Shown here: piece by piece, positions 1 through 5,184 of the stretch
Layout: every line of letters starts with the position of its first letter
Position numbering within the stretch: the stretch's first letter is position 1
Notes under the pieces: generated by a model
Database searches by the model: none
Told to the model about the DNA's origin: nothing
Seen by the model: only the letters and a program-made list of their open reading frames with translations
Position numbers and translations under genes: made by a program
NCBI GenBank assembly: GCA_021820785.1
Contig: JAKADE010000249.1
Coordinates: 1 to 5,184 of the forward strand
Direction: 5' to 3'
Origin: Pseudomonadota bacterium
GTDB taxonomy: Bacteria; Pseudomonadota; Gammaproteobacteria; Steroidobacterales; Steroidobacteraceae
DNA: 5,184 nucleotides

Positions 1-1
1 G

Positions 2-106
2 CTCTACGTCATGGCCGTGAACGCGCTGGCGCAGGCGATCGCCCACCGGGTGCACGCATTACCCGCGACGGCGGTGGCTGCCGCAGGACCGGATCGGCAG
101 CGGTGA
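2..106 (+). CDS. mltB: Lytic murein transglycosylase B, C-terminal end (partial)
   Basis: This is the last 34 codons of a gene that starts outside the window; the reading frame begins at base 2 and stops at TGA 104-106. The visible peptide starts LYVMAVNALAQAIAHRV. That resembles the closing helix of MltB/SltB-type soluble or lipoprotein lytic transglycosylases, in which a Y-V-M-A-V-x-x-L-(A/G)-x-A-I pattern sits near the C-terminus. Such enzymes cleave the MurNAc-GlcNAc bond of peptidoglycan in the periplasm and leave 1,6-anhydroMurNAc ends. The catalytic glutamate lies upstream and is not visible. The assignment rests on this short motif plus context: mltB directly before rlpA is a known order in Pseudomonas. 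The stop overlaps the rlpA start as GTGA, which suggests translational coupling. The last 15 or so residues are Ala/Pro-rich and not conserved. Confidence 0.7.
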   Translation, partial: LYVMAVNALAQAIAHRVHALPATAVAAAGPDRQR

Positions 107-915
107 GGCGCACCGGCGGCGAGTGCCTCGTCCCGCTCGGGACATTGCTCCTCGCCACCGCCCTGGGCGGCTGCGCCACCAGCAGGCACTTCGTCGGCAG
201 CCCGGCGAGCGGCCTGCCGCCGCTGCCGGCCGACTGGCGCGCCATTCCCAATCCCGTGCCGCACTACCTGCCGCCGGCGCCGCGCGGCAATCCCCCTTCC
301 TATACCGTCGACGGCAAGCGCTACTACGTGCTCGCGAGCGCCGCCGGCTACCACCAGATCGGCGTCGCCTCGTGGTATGGCCCGAACTCCCAGGGCCGCA
401 CCACCGCCGACGGGGACCGCTACGACATGTACGCCATGACCGCGGCCAACAAGGTACTGCCGCTGCCGACCTACGTGCGGGTCACCGACCTGTCGAACGG
501 ACGCAGCGTCATCGTCAAGGTCAACGACCGCGGACCCTTCGTCGCCCACCGCCTGATCGACCTGTCCTACGTGGCGGCCGCCAAACTCGGCATGCTCGGC
601 ACGGGCACTGCGCTGGTCGACGTGCAGGCCCTCACCCCGGGCAGCCCCACCTCGCTGTCCGGGGCGATGCAGCCGGTCGGCGAACCGCTGTACGTGCAGG
701 TGGGCGCGTTTGCCGTGCCGGCCAATGCCGAGCGGGTGCTGGCGCGGCTGGAGTCCGCCGGTCTGCCCGGCCCGTTCATTCTCTCCCCGTCGGTCACCGG
801 CGGGACGCTGTACCGCGTGCGGGTTGGCCCCGTACACGACGTGCCCGAGTATGATGCGCTCGCCGCACGGCTGGCCGCGCTCGGCTACCCCGGCGCCATC
901 CTGGTCAAGCCGTGA
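103..915 (+). CDS. rlpA: RlpA-family septal lipoprotein (DPBB + SPOR), putative lytic transglycosylase
   Basis: This 270-residue protein starts at GTG 103, overlapping the previous stop by 4 bases. It opens with a lipoprotein signal peptide: Arg2-Arg3, a hydrophobic stretch, then the lipobox LGGC with Cys24 as lipid attachment site. A Pro-rich linker follows, then the RlpA-typical YTVDGKRYYVL (67-77). The double-psi beta-barrel covers about 86-173, with GVASWYG (87-93), TLP-like LPLPTYVRVTDL (119-130), NGRSV and VNDRGPF (140-146). A SPOR domain fills about 194-270 and should bind denuded septal glycan. In Pseudomonas aeruginosa, RlpA cleaves naked glycan strands; as I recall, its key residues are E120, H131 and D157. 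At the same spacings (11 and 26) this protein has D105, N116 and D142, so two of three positions differ and activity is uncertain. Family and localisation are secure; enzymatic activity is inference. Confidence 0.93.
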   Translation: MRRTGGECLVPLGTLLLATALGGCATSRHFVGSPASGLPPLPADWRAIPNPVPHYLPPAPRGNPPSYTVDGKRYYVLASAAGYHQIGVASWYGPNSQGRTTADGDRYDMYAMTAANKVLPLPTYVRVTDLSNGRSVIVKVNDRGPFVAHRLIDLSYVAAAKLGMLGTGTALVDVQALTPGSPTSLSGAMQPVGEPLYVQVGAFAVPANAERVLARLESAGLPGPFILSPSVTGGTLYRVRVGPVHDVPEYDALAARLAALGYPGAILVKP

Positions 916-937
916 GCCGCTGCACGCGTGACCGAGA

Positions 938-965
938 GAACTATCCGGCCTCGGCGTAATCTTAT
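938..965 (+). promoter_or_regulatory. Candidate sigma-E (RpoE)-like promoter upstream of dacA
   Basis: An AT-richer island in the rlpA-dacA gap carries GAACTA (938-943), a 16-base spacer, and TCTTAT (960-965). This resembles the sigma-E pattern GGAACTT-N16-TCTGA in its AACT core and spacing. Transcription would start around 970-975, leaving a leader of about 35 bases before the dacA start. A sigma-70 reading is weaker: TATTCT at 963-968 is a possible -10, but no TTGACA-like -35 lies 16-18 bases upstream. The match is short and made by eye. Confidence 0.27.
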
Positions 966-992
966 TCTGCGCCACCCGCCGCACCATCCCCT

Positions 993-1000
993 AAGGAGGA
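993..1000 (+). promoter_or_regulatory. Strong Shine-Dalgarno deciding the dacA start
   Basis: The sequence AAGGAGGA is nearly a perfect anti-16S complement, and its AGGAGG core ends 9 bases before ATG 1009. It fixes the dacA start at 1009 rather than at the in-frame GTG 928. It is the strongest ribosome binding site in the window, which fits an abundant penicillin-binding protein. Confidence 0.85.
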
Positions 1001-1008
1001 ATCGCCTC

Positions 1009-2211
1009 ATGTCCCGCTCTTCTGTCCTGGCCGTCCTGTCGGTCGCCGCGCTGCCGGTCCTCGCGGCGCTCGTTCCGGCGGCCCAGGCCGCTGCCGCCCC
1101 GGCAGCCCAGGCCACGCTCGCCGGCGCGACGGTCGCCGTGCCGGTGCCACCGCCGCCGGCCCTCAACGCCCACGCGTACATGCTGGTCGACTTCAACACC
1201 GGGCAGGTGCTCGCGGCGAAGAACGCCAATGACAAGATGCCGATGGCGAGTCTGACGAAGCTCATGACCGCCTACATCGTGTTCTCGGCGCTGAAGAGTG
1301 GACAGCTCTCGCTCGACACCCCGGTGACCATCAGCAACGCGGCGTGGCGCACCGGCGGCTCGCGCATGTTCCTGAACCCCGGCTCCCAGGTCTCGGTGCT
1401 GAACCTGCTGAAAGGCATGATCGTCGAGTCGGGCAACGACGCCACGGTTGCCCTGGCGCAGAAGGTCGGCGGCACACAGGCCGGCTTCGTCACGCTGATG
1501 AACGACTACGCACGCCGCCTCGGCCTGAACTCGACGCACTACGAGGATGTCGACGGACTGCCGAAACCCGATCACTACACCACCGCGCGCGACCTCGCCA
1601 CGCTCGCCTCGGACATCATCCGCGACTTCCCGCAGTACTACTTCATCTTCAAGATCAAGACGTTCACCTGGGATCACATCACGCAGCGCAACCGCGTCAC
1701 GCTGCTGTGGACCGATCATTCGGTCGACGGCATGAAGACCGGCTACACCGATGCGGCCGGCTACTGCATGGTGGTGTCCGCCGTGCGCAACGGCATGCGT
1801 CTGGTGTCCGTGGTCCTCGGAGCTCCGAGCTGGAACGGGCGCGTCAGCGACAGCCAGGCGCTGATCAACTACGGCTACAACTTCTACGAGAACGAGAACG
1901 TCGAGGCCGCCCGGGCGGTCGTCGCCAAGCCGCGCGTGTTCAAGTCGGCCTCGGGATTCGCGGCCGTGGGCCCTGAGCTGCCGGTGGTGGTCACCGTGCC
2001 GCGCGGACCGGACGCGACGCTCAGCACCCGCATCCTCTGGAACCACTGGCCACTGACCGCGCCGATCGCCGCCGGAGTCAACGTCGGCACGCTGCAGGTG
2101 CTGAACGGGGCGGGGCAGCAGATCGACAGCACGCCGCTCGTGACGCTCGGTGCAGTCCCCGAGGGGGGATTGATCACCCGGCTGATCGACGACATCCGGC
2201 TCTGGCTCTGA
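1009..2211 (+). CDS. dacA: D-alanyl-D-alanine carboxypeptidase (PBP5/6 type)
   Basis: This 400-residue low-molecular-weight penicillin-binding protein removes the terminal D-alanine from peptidoglycan pentapeptides in the periplasm. It starts at ATG 1009, after a strong Shine-Dalgarno. A Sec signal peptide is followed by a likely cleavage site after AQA (25-27) and an Ala/Pro-rich stretch. The peptidase S11 domain spans about 52-275 with all three catalytic motifs intact: SLTK (81-84, nucleophile Ser81 and Lys84), SGN (141-143) and KTG (243-245). VDGMKTGYTDAAGYC is very typical of the family. A PBP5 C-terminal beta domain covers about 295-385, and the tail GGLITRLIDDIRLWL is the amphipathic helix that anchors these enzymes to the inner membrane. 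Length matches E. coli PBP5/6 (about 400). It lies 93 bases after rlpA and 20 before dat. The exact paralogue (dacA or dacC) cannot be settled from sequence alone. Confidence 0.95.
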   Translation: MSRSSVLAVLSVAALPVLAALVPAAQAAAAPAAQATLAGATVAVPVPPPPALNAHAYMLVDFNTGQVLAAKNANDKMPMASLTKLMTAYIVFSALKSGQLSLDTPVTISNAAWRTGGSRMFLNPGSQVSVLNLLKGMIVESGNDATVALAQKVGGTQAGFVTLMNDYARRLGLNSTHYEDVDGLPKPDHYTTARDLATLASDIIRDFPQYYFIFKIKTFTWDHITQRNRVTLLWTDHSVDGMKTGYTDAAGYCMVVSAVRNGMRLVSVVLGAPSWNGRVSDSQALINYGYNFYENENVEAARAVVAKPRVFKSASGFAAVGPELPVVVTVPRGPDATLSTRILWNHWPLTAPIAAGVNVGTLQVLNGAGQQIDSTPLVTLGAVPEGGLITRLIDDIRLWL

Positions 2212-2231
2212 GCGAAACCGCGGGCGACCCC

Positions 2232-3104
2232 ATGGCCGAACCGTATCCCGTCTGTTACCTCAACGGCGAGTACCTGCCGCTCCAGGCGGCGCGCATCTCG
2301 CCGCTCGACCGGGGGTTTCTGTTCGGCGACGGCGCCTACGAGGTCATGCCGGTCTACGGCGGGCGGCCGTTCCGGCTCGCCGCACACTGCGCGCGCCTGA
2401 CGCGCAGCCTCACGGCGCTGCGCATGGACGATCCGCTCACCGCCGCGCAATGGCGGGATGTGTTCGCCACGCTGATCGGCGCATCCGGCAGCGCCGATCT
2501 GTACCTCTACTGGCAGGTCACCCGCGGTGCGGAGTCCGGCCGCACGCATGCGCCGCTGCCGCAGATCGCGCGTACCGTGTTCGCGTTTGCGGCGCCGTGG
2601 CCGGCGCCACCGGCGGATCTAGCCGAGCGCGGCGTCGAGTGCGTGACCGCCGCCGACACGCGCTGGTCGCGCTGCGACATCAAGTCGACGGCGCTGCTCG
2701 CCAACGTGCTGCTGCGTCAGCTCGCGGTCGACGCGGCGGCCGCAGAGACGATCCTGCTGCGCGACGGCCGCCTGACCGATGCCTCGGCATCGGCGGTGCA
2801 CGTGGTGGCAGGCGGGGAGGTGCTCACCCCGCCGAACTCGCACGAGATCCTGCCGAGCACCACGCGCACCGTGATCGAGGAGCTCGCGGAGCGTGCCGGC
2901 GTGCCGTGGCGCACCGCGCCGGTGAGCGAGGCGCAGCTGCGCGCCGCAGAGGAGATCTGGATTTCCGCAGCCACGCGCGAGGTGCAGCCGGTCACGCGTC
3001 TCGACGGACAGCCGGTGGGCACGGGACGCCCCGGCGCGCTGTGGCGGCGCGTGCATGGCGCCTTCCAGCAGTGGAAGCGTGATCTCCAGGAGGAGCCGTG
3101 GTGA
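2232..3104 (+). CDS. dat: D-amino acid aminotransferase (PLP fold type IV)
   Basis: This 290-residue cytoplasmic enzyme should transfer amino groups between D-amino acids and 2-oxo acids, typically D-alanine + 2-oxoglutarate to pyruvate + D-glutamate. DRGFLFGDGAYEV (26-38) is the family signature. By alignment from memory to Bacillus YM-1 D-aminotransferase, Tyr36 matches Y31, Arg55 matches R50, Arg104 and His106 (GRTHAP) match the carboxylate-trap pair R98/H100, and Lys151 in CDIKS is the PLP Schiff-base lysine (K145). The R-x-H pair argues for D-substrates rather than branched-chain aminotransferase or aminodeoxychorismate lyase activity. The position of E177, which contacts the PLP ring nitrogen, is Asp183 here (spacing of 32 from the lysine conserved). 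ILPSTTR (207-213) is the phosphate-binding region. No clear Shine-Dalgarno precedes ATG 2232, but homology begins a few residues in. It lies between dacA and ybeD, overlapping ybeD by 4 bases. Confidence 0.88.
   Translation: MAEPYPVCYLNGEYLPLQAARISPLDRGFLFGDGAYEVMPVYGGRPFRLAAHCARLTRSLTALRMDDPLTAAQWRDVFATLIGASGSADLYLYWQVTRGAESGRTHAPLPQIARTVFAFAAPWPAPPADLAERGVECVTAADTRWSRCDIKSTALLANVLLRQLAVDAAAAETILLRDGRLTDASASAVHVVAGGEVLTPPNSHEILPSTTRTVIEELAERAGVPWRTAPVSEAQLRAAEEIWISAATREVQPVTRLDGQPVGTGRPGALWRRVHGAFQQWKRDLQEEPW
3088..3093 (+). promoter_or_regulatory. Shine-Dalgarno for ybeD inside the end of dat
   Basis: AGGAGG lies within the last codons of dat. Two consecutive GTG codons follow, at 3098 (4 bases away) and 3101 (7 bases away). 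The spacing favours 3101, which also gives a GTGA overlap with the dat stop. It points to efficient, coupled translation of ybeD. Confidence 0.7.
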
Positions 3105-3361
3105 GGGAGTCCGTGCTCGAGTTTCCGACCGAGTATCCGATCAAGATCATCGGCCGTCCATCCGACGAGTTCCGCGCCCGCATCCACGCGGTGGTGCTGC
3201 GCCACGCACCGGGACTGGAGTCCGAGCGGGTGAGCGAGCGCCTGAGCGGCAATGGCAACTTCCTGTCGATCTCCTACCAGCTGCTCGCCGAGAGCCGCGA
3301 GCAGATCGAGGCGCTGATCGAGGAGTTGAAGGCCTGCGACGGGGTGATGATGCTGTTGTGA
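3101..3361 (+). CDS. ybeD: YbeD/UPF0250 (DUF493) family small protein
   Basis: This 86-residue protein belongs to DUF493, a small ferredoxin-like alpha/beta fold resembling ACT-type regulatory domains. Family marks are LEFPTEYPIKIIG near the N-terminus, SDEFRA, the HAPGL turn, the VSERLSGNGNFLSISY strand, AESREQIEAL and the closing VMMLL. The function is not established. In E. coli ybeD sits between dacA and lipB, and a role linked to lipoate metabolism has been suggested from position only. I chose GTG 3101 over GTG 3098 on Shine-Dalgarno spacing; the difference is one residue. It is the last gene of the rightward cluster and ends 7 bases from the stop of the convergent CPBP gene, so here it is separated transcriptionally from lipB. 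Confidence 0.93.
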   Translation: MRESVLEFPTEYPIKIIGRPSDEFRARIHAVVLRHAPGLESERVSERLSGNGNFLSISYQLLAESREQIEALIEELKACDGVMMLL

Positions 3362-3377
3362 GCGCGCCCTAGCGCTC
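3360..3377. terminator. Possible small hairpin between convergent genes
   Basis: GAGCGC (3360-3365) and GCGCTC (3372-3377) form a perfect 6-bp GC-rich stem with a 6-base loop. The stem or loop includes bases of both the ybeD stop (3359-3361) and the CPBP stop (3371-3369). On the + strand it is followed by only a short mixed TCTT stretch, and on the - strand there is no T-run. It could serve as a weak bidirectional terminator, but the missing U-tracts keep confidence low. Confidence 0.3.
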
Positions 3378-4289
3378 TCTTGCGCGCCCCGGCACGAGCA
3401 GCGGCAACGCCGCGATGAACGCCAGCAGCACCACCAGGCACAGGAAAGAGCCTTCCGGCCCGTCACGTCCGCCGCTGAGGTACAGCCCGCCCTGCGGCTG
3501 CAACGTCAGCAGCCGGCCGAATGAGCGCATGCCGCTGTCGGCGCTCCCGTAGAAATAGCTCTCCGACCAGTCCCACGCGGCGTGCATGCCGATCACCCAC
3601 CACAGGGTGCCGGTCCGGCGGATCGCCAGGCAGAACAGCAGGCTCGCCAGTGCCGCCGTGATCAGTCCGGTGGGATTCTCCCCGATGTTCAGCCCGTGGG
3701 CCGCGCCGAACGCGAGAGTGACCGCGATCGCCGCCGTCCAGAATCCGTGTGCCTCGCGCAGCGTCGCGAACAGGTAGCCGCGAAAGGCAATCTCCTCGAA
3801 AAACCCGATCAGCAGCGCCGCGACCAGCCAGGCGAGCCCGGACCGGACCGCGGCCGCGGGCGGCAGCGTCGGGGCGAGCAGCCGCGCCCCGCCGAACACG
3901 AGCAGCGCACCGACCAGGACGCTCAGCAGCGCGAACCCGACGGCGAAGCCGCTCGTCAGATCGCGCGCCCGGTGCCCCGGCTGCAGTCCTATGGCACGCA
4001 GCGGCCGGCCTTCGAGCGTCGTCATGATCGCGCTCGCCGCCAGTGCGCACAGCAGCGCCAGCGCCTCCTGAAAACTCGTCAGCCAGGCCGGCATCTCCCC
4101 GCTGGTGTGTACGCGGGCGAACGCCGCATGCAGCGGGCGCTGCCATGCGGGCACGGCGCTGAGCACCCCGTGCATCAGCGCCGACAATCCGAAGGCGAGC
4201 AGCCCGAACACGACGACGAACAGCACGGCGCGCACGGCCGCCCGCATGCCTTGATCATCGAACAGGAGCCGGATCAGCCCACGCGGCAC
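3369..4289 (-). CDS. CPBP (Rce1/Abi-like) family intramembrane glutamic endopeptidase
   Basis: This 306-residue polytopic membrane protein belongs to the CPBP/Abi family (PF02517), relatives of eukaryotic Rce1. All three family motifs are present: EExxxR as FFEEIAFRGYL (Glu165, Glu166, Arg170), FxxxH (Phe194 to His198), and HxxxD (His236 to Asp240). About eight hydrophobic segments can be drawn, roughly 19-44, 75-91, 112-134, 147-163, 183-200, 206-222, 228-240 and 281-300. The N-terminal LIRLLFDDQG resembles the start of many proteobacterial members, so I placed the start at GTG 4289. ATG 4247 would give 292 residues, and neither has a good Shine-Dalgarno. The open frame continues upstream through lipB in another frame, which I regard as a shadow. 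Substrates of bacterial members are mostly unknown; proposed roles include processing of membrane peptides and bacteriocin immunity. It follows lipB by 62 bases with no terminator seen. Confidence 0.87.
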   Translation of the reverse strand: MPRGLIRLLFDDQGMRAAVRAVLFVVVFGLLAFGLSALMHGVLSAVPAWQRPLHAAFARVHTSGEMPAWLTSFQEALALLCALAASAIMTTLEGRPLRAIGLQPGHRARDLTSGFAVGFALLSVLVGALLVFGGARLLAPTLPPAAAVRSGLAWLVAALLIGFFEEIAFRGYLFATLREAHGFWTAAIAVTLAFGAAHGLNIGENPTGLITAALASLLFCLAIRRTGTLWWVIGMHAAWDWSESYFYGSADSGMRSFGRLLTLQPQGGLYLSGGRDGPEGSFLCLVVLLAFIAALPLLVPGRARER

Positions 4290-4351
4290 GCCGCGAACGG
4301 GCTGCTCGATCGGGCGCCGAAGACAGCCGCGCAGACGCACCCGGCGGCCGC

Positions 4352-5041
4352 TCAGTCCCGGGACCGGGCGGCGGGCGCCGCCGCGTACAGCCGCTCGAGC
4401 AGGTGGGGCAGCAGCCCCTCGCCGGCGGCGCCCGCAGACTCGATGGCCGCAAGATCCGCGAGCCGGGTCATCTCCAGACCCGCATAGCCGCAGGGATTGA
4501 TCTGGCGGAACGGCGCCAGATCGTTGCACACGTTGAGCGCAATCCCGTGGTAGCTCGCCCCGCGCCGCACGCGGATGCCGACGCTGGCGAGCTTGCGTCC
4601 GGCAACGTAGACCCCCGGGGCACTGCGGCGGCGCTCGGCCTCGATGCCGAGCGCGGTTGCGAAGTCGATCACGGCGCACTCGAGCGCACTGACCAGATCG
4701 CGCACGCCGAGGCCGGCGCGGCGCAGATCCACCAGCGGATACACCACCAGCTGTCCCGGTCCGTGATAGGTCACCTGGCCGCCCCGGTCGATGCGCACCA
4801 CCGGGATCTCGCCCGCACCGAGCACGTGCGCCGGATCGGCATTCATCCCGAGCGTGAACACCGGCGGATGCTCGAGCAGCCAGAGCTCATCGGGCGTCGC
4901 GCCGCTGCGCTCGTCGGTGAAGCGCTGCATGGCGCGCCAGGTGGGTTCGTACTCAACGCACCCCAGCCGGCGCACCACCGGCGCCGGCGGCGCCAGAGGC
5001 GCCGCGGGCTCGGTCGCCGCGTACGCCGGGGAGCAGCTCAC
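4352..5041 (-). CDS. lipB: Octanoyl-[ACP]:protein N-octanoyltransferase (lipoyl(octanoyl) transferase)
   Basis: LipB moves the octanoyl group from acyl carrier protein to the lipoyl lysine of E2 subunits and GcvH in the cytoplasm, the step before LipA. With GTG 5041 as start the protein has 229 residues. Conserved blocks in order are [25 protein letters not shown], the [18 protein letters not shown] substrate-pocket signature, [14 protein letters not shown] with catalytic Lys150, YHGIALNV, and INPCGYAG with the acyl-thioester Cys184. The Lys-Cys spacing of 34 equals E. coli K135/C169. The start is uncertain. GTG 5041 overlaps the lipA stop as GTGA, but its first 20 or so residues are Ala/Pro-rich and not family sequence. 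GTG 4978 gives 208 residues, begins right at the conserved region and lies closer to the usual 205-220 length. Neither has a clear Shine-Dalgarno. Family assignment is secure. Confidence 0.93.
   Translation of the reverse strand: MSCSPAYAATEPAAPLAPPAPVVRRLGCVEYEPTWRAMQRFTDERSGATPDELWLLEHPPVFTLGMNADPAHVLGAGEIPVVRIDRGGQVTYHGPGQLVVYPLVDLRRAGLGVRDLVSALECAVIDFATALGIEAERRRSAPGVYVAGRKLASVGIRVRRGASYHGIALNVCNDLAPFRQINPCGYAGLEMTRLADLAAIESAGAAGEGLLPHLLERLYAAAPAARSRD
4980..5003. repeat. Three GGCGCC hexamers at 9-base period
   Basis: GGCGCC occurs at 4980-4985, 4989-4994 and 4998-5003, exactly 9 bases apart. Each copy is self-complementary, so adjacent copies can also pair as hairpins with 3-base loops. 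The tract encodes the Ala/Pro-rich linker of the longer lipB form and ends just upstream of the alternative GTG 4978. It may be no more than low-complexity GC-rich coding sequence. Confidence 0.5.
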
Positions 5042-5184
5042 CGCGGCGGCGCTGCGAGGCGCGTGTTGTCGAGCCCGGCGTTGTTGCGGTTCAACGCCTG
5101 CTCGGCGCGGTAACTGGAGCGCACCAGAGGGCCGGAGACGCACTCGAGGAATCCCAGGCCGAGGGCGTATTCGCGGTGCGCATC
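5038..5184 (-). CDS. lipA: Lipoyl synthase, C-terminal end (partial)
   Basis: These are the last 48 codons of lipA, which enters from the right edge and stops at TGA 5040-5038. The visible sequence runs from [15 protein letters not shown] through VRSSYRAEQ to a NNAGL end. The [12 protein letters not shown] block is diagnostic of LipA: a serine in this RSSY motif ligates the auxiliary iron-sulfur cluster that is the sulfur donor. LipA is a radical-SAM enzyme that inserts two sulfurs into the octanoyl chain placed by LipB, giving lipoyl groups on 2-oxoacid dehydrogenase E2 and GcvH proteins. The radical-SAM CxxxCxxC and auxiliary cysteine motifs lie outside the window, so integrity of the whole gene cannot be judged. 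The stop overlaps one candidate lipB start by 4 bases, so lipA is transcribed before lipB here, the reverse of the common lipB-lipA order. Confidence 0.92.
   Translation of the reverse strand, partial: DAHREYALGLGFLECVSGPLVRSSYRAEQALNRNNAGLDNTRLAAPPR

Noticed and set aside
923..930. Palindrome CACGCGTG after rlpA
   Set aside because: Eight bases, isolated and not repeated elsewhere in the gap; not enough to call an operator.
928..1008. In-frame GTG at 928 that would extend dacA by 27 residues
   Set aside because: The added segment is Arg/His/Pro-rich and would bury the signal peptide, while ATG 1009 has a near-perfect Shine-Dalgarno 9 bases upstream.
991..2046. Long open frames antisense to rlpA, dacA and the CPBP/lipB genes
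   Set aside because: High GC makes stop codons rare; the translations are rich in Arg, Gly, Ala and His, show no recognisable domain, and mirror well-supported genes.
4355..4364. Ten-base palindrome GTCCCGGGAC at the end of lipB
   Set aside because: It lies in the lipB coding end, leaves no loop for a hairpin and has no following T-run; a palindrome of this size is not surprising in such GC-rich DNA.
4290..4679. Extension of the CPBP reading frame far upstream through lipB
   Set aside because: It overlaps the conserved lipB coding region on the same strand in another frame and reads as Arg/Gly-rich sequence typical of out-of-frame GC-rich DNA; family similarity starts near 4277.
5042..5143. 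Extension of the lipB reading frame upstream to 5143
   Set aside because: It would run out of frame through the conserved lipA C-terminus and encodes no LipB-like sequence.
1..5184. A new defence, mobile or biosynthetic system
   Set aside because: Every open stretch is accounted for by housekeeping families or short intergenic gaps; no transposase, integrase, toxin-antitoxin pair, CRISPR repeat or large non-coding structure was seen. The CPBP family includes some Abi-named and immunity proteins, but nothing around this one suggests such a role.

Overview
The window is GC-rich (near 70% by eye), densely packed chromosomal DNA. It reads as a conserved cell-envelope and lipoylation neighbourhood of a gammaproteobacterium. 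The order mltB-rlpA-dacA-ybeD followed by lipB and lipA is familiar from Pseudomonas and related lineages. A D-amino acid aminotransferase gene between dacA and ybeD suggests a less-studied high-GC gammaproteobacterial lineage; I cannot name the genus. I see no RNA gene, CRISPR array, insertion sequence, phage gene or plasmid feature. No stretch over 300 bases lacks a gene, and the longest gap is the 93 bases before dacA.

Left arm (+ strand, 2-3361): the tail of a MltB-type lytic transglycosylase gene, then rlpA (septal lipoprotein with DPBB and SPOR domains), dacA (penicillin-binding D,D-carboxypeptidase), dat (PLP-dependent D-amino acid aminotransferase) and ybeD (DUF493). MltB/rlpA and dat/ybeD overlap by four bases (GTGA). 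rlpA and dacA are separated by 93 bases holding a strong Shine-Dalgarno and a sigma-E-like promoter candidate. The first three genes remodel peptidoglycan. DacA releases D-alanine, which the aminotransferase could interconvert with D-glutamate.

Right arm (- strand, 5184-3369): the 3' end of lipA (lipoyl synthase), lipB (octanoyltransferase) and a CPBP-family intramembrane protease, probably transcribed in that order. lipB and lipA form the lipoate synthesis and attachment pathway. They keep the usual left-to-right position after ybeD but lie on the opposite strand. The arms converge, with 7 bases between the ybeD and CPBP stop codons and a small hairpin spanning both.

I do not see a new multi-gene system. 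The observations most worth checking are two substituted positions in the RlpA catalytic triad, a Glu-to-Asp change at the PLP-contacting position of the aminotransferase, the unusual lipA-lipB arrangement, and the uncharacterised protease beside lipB.
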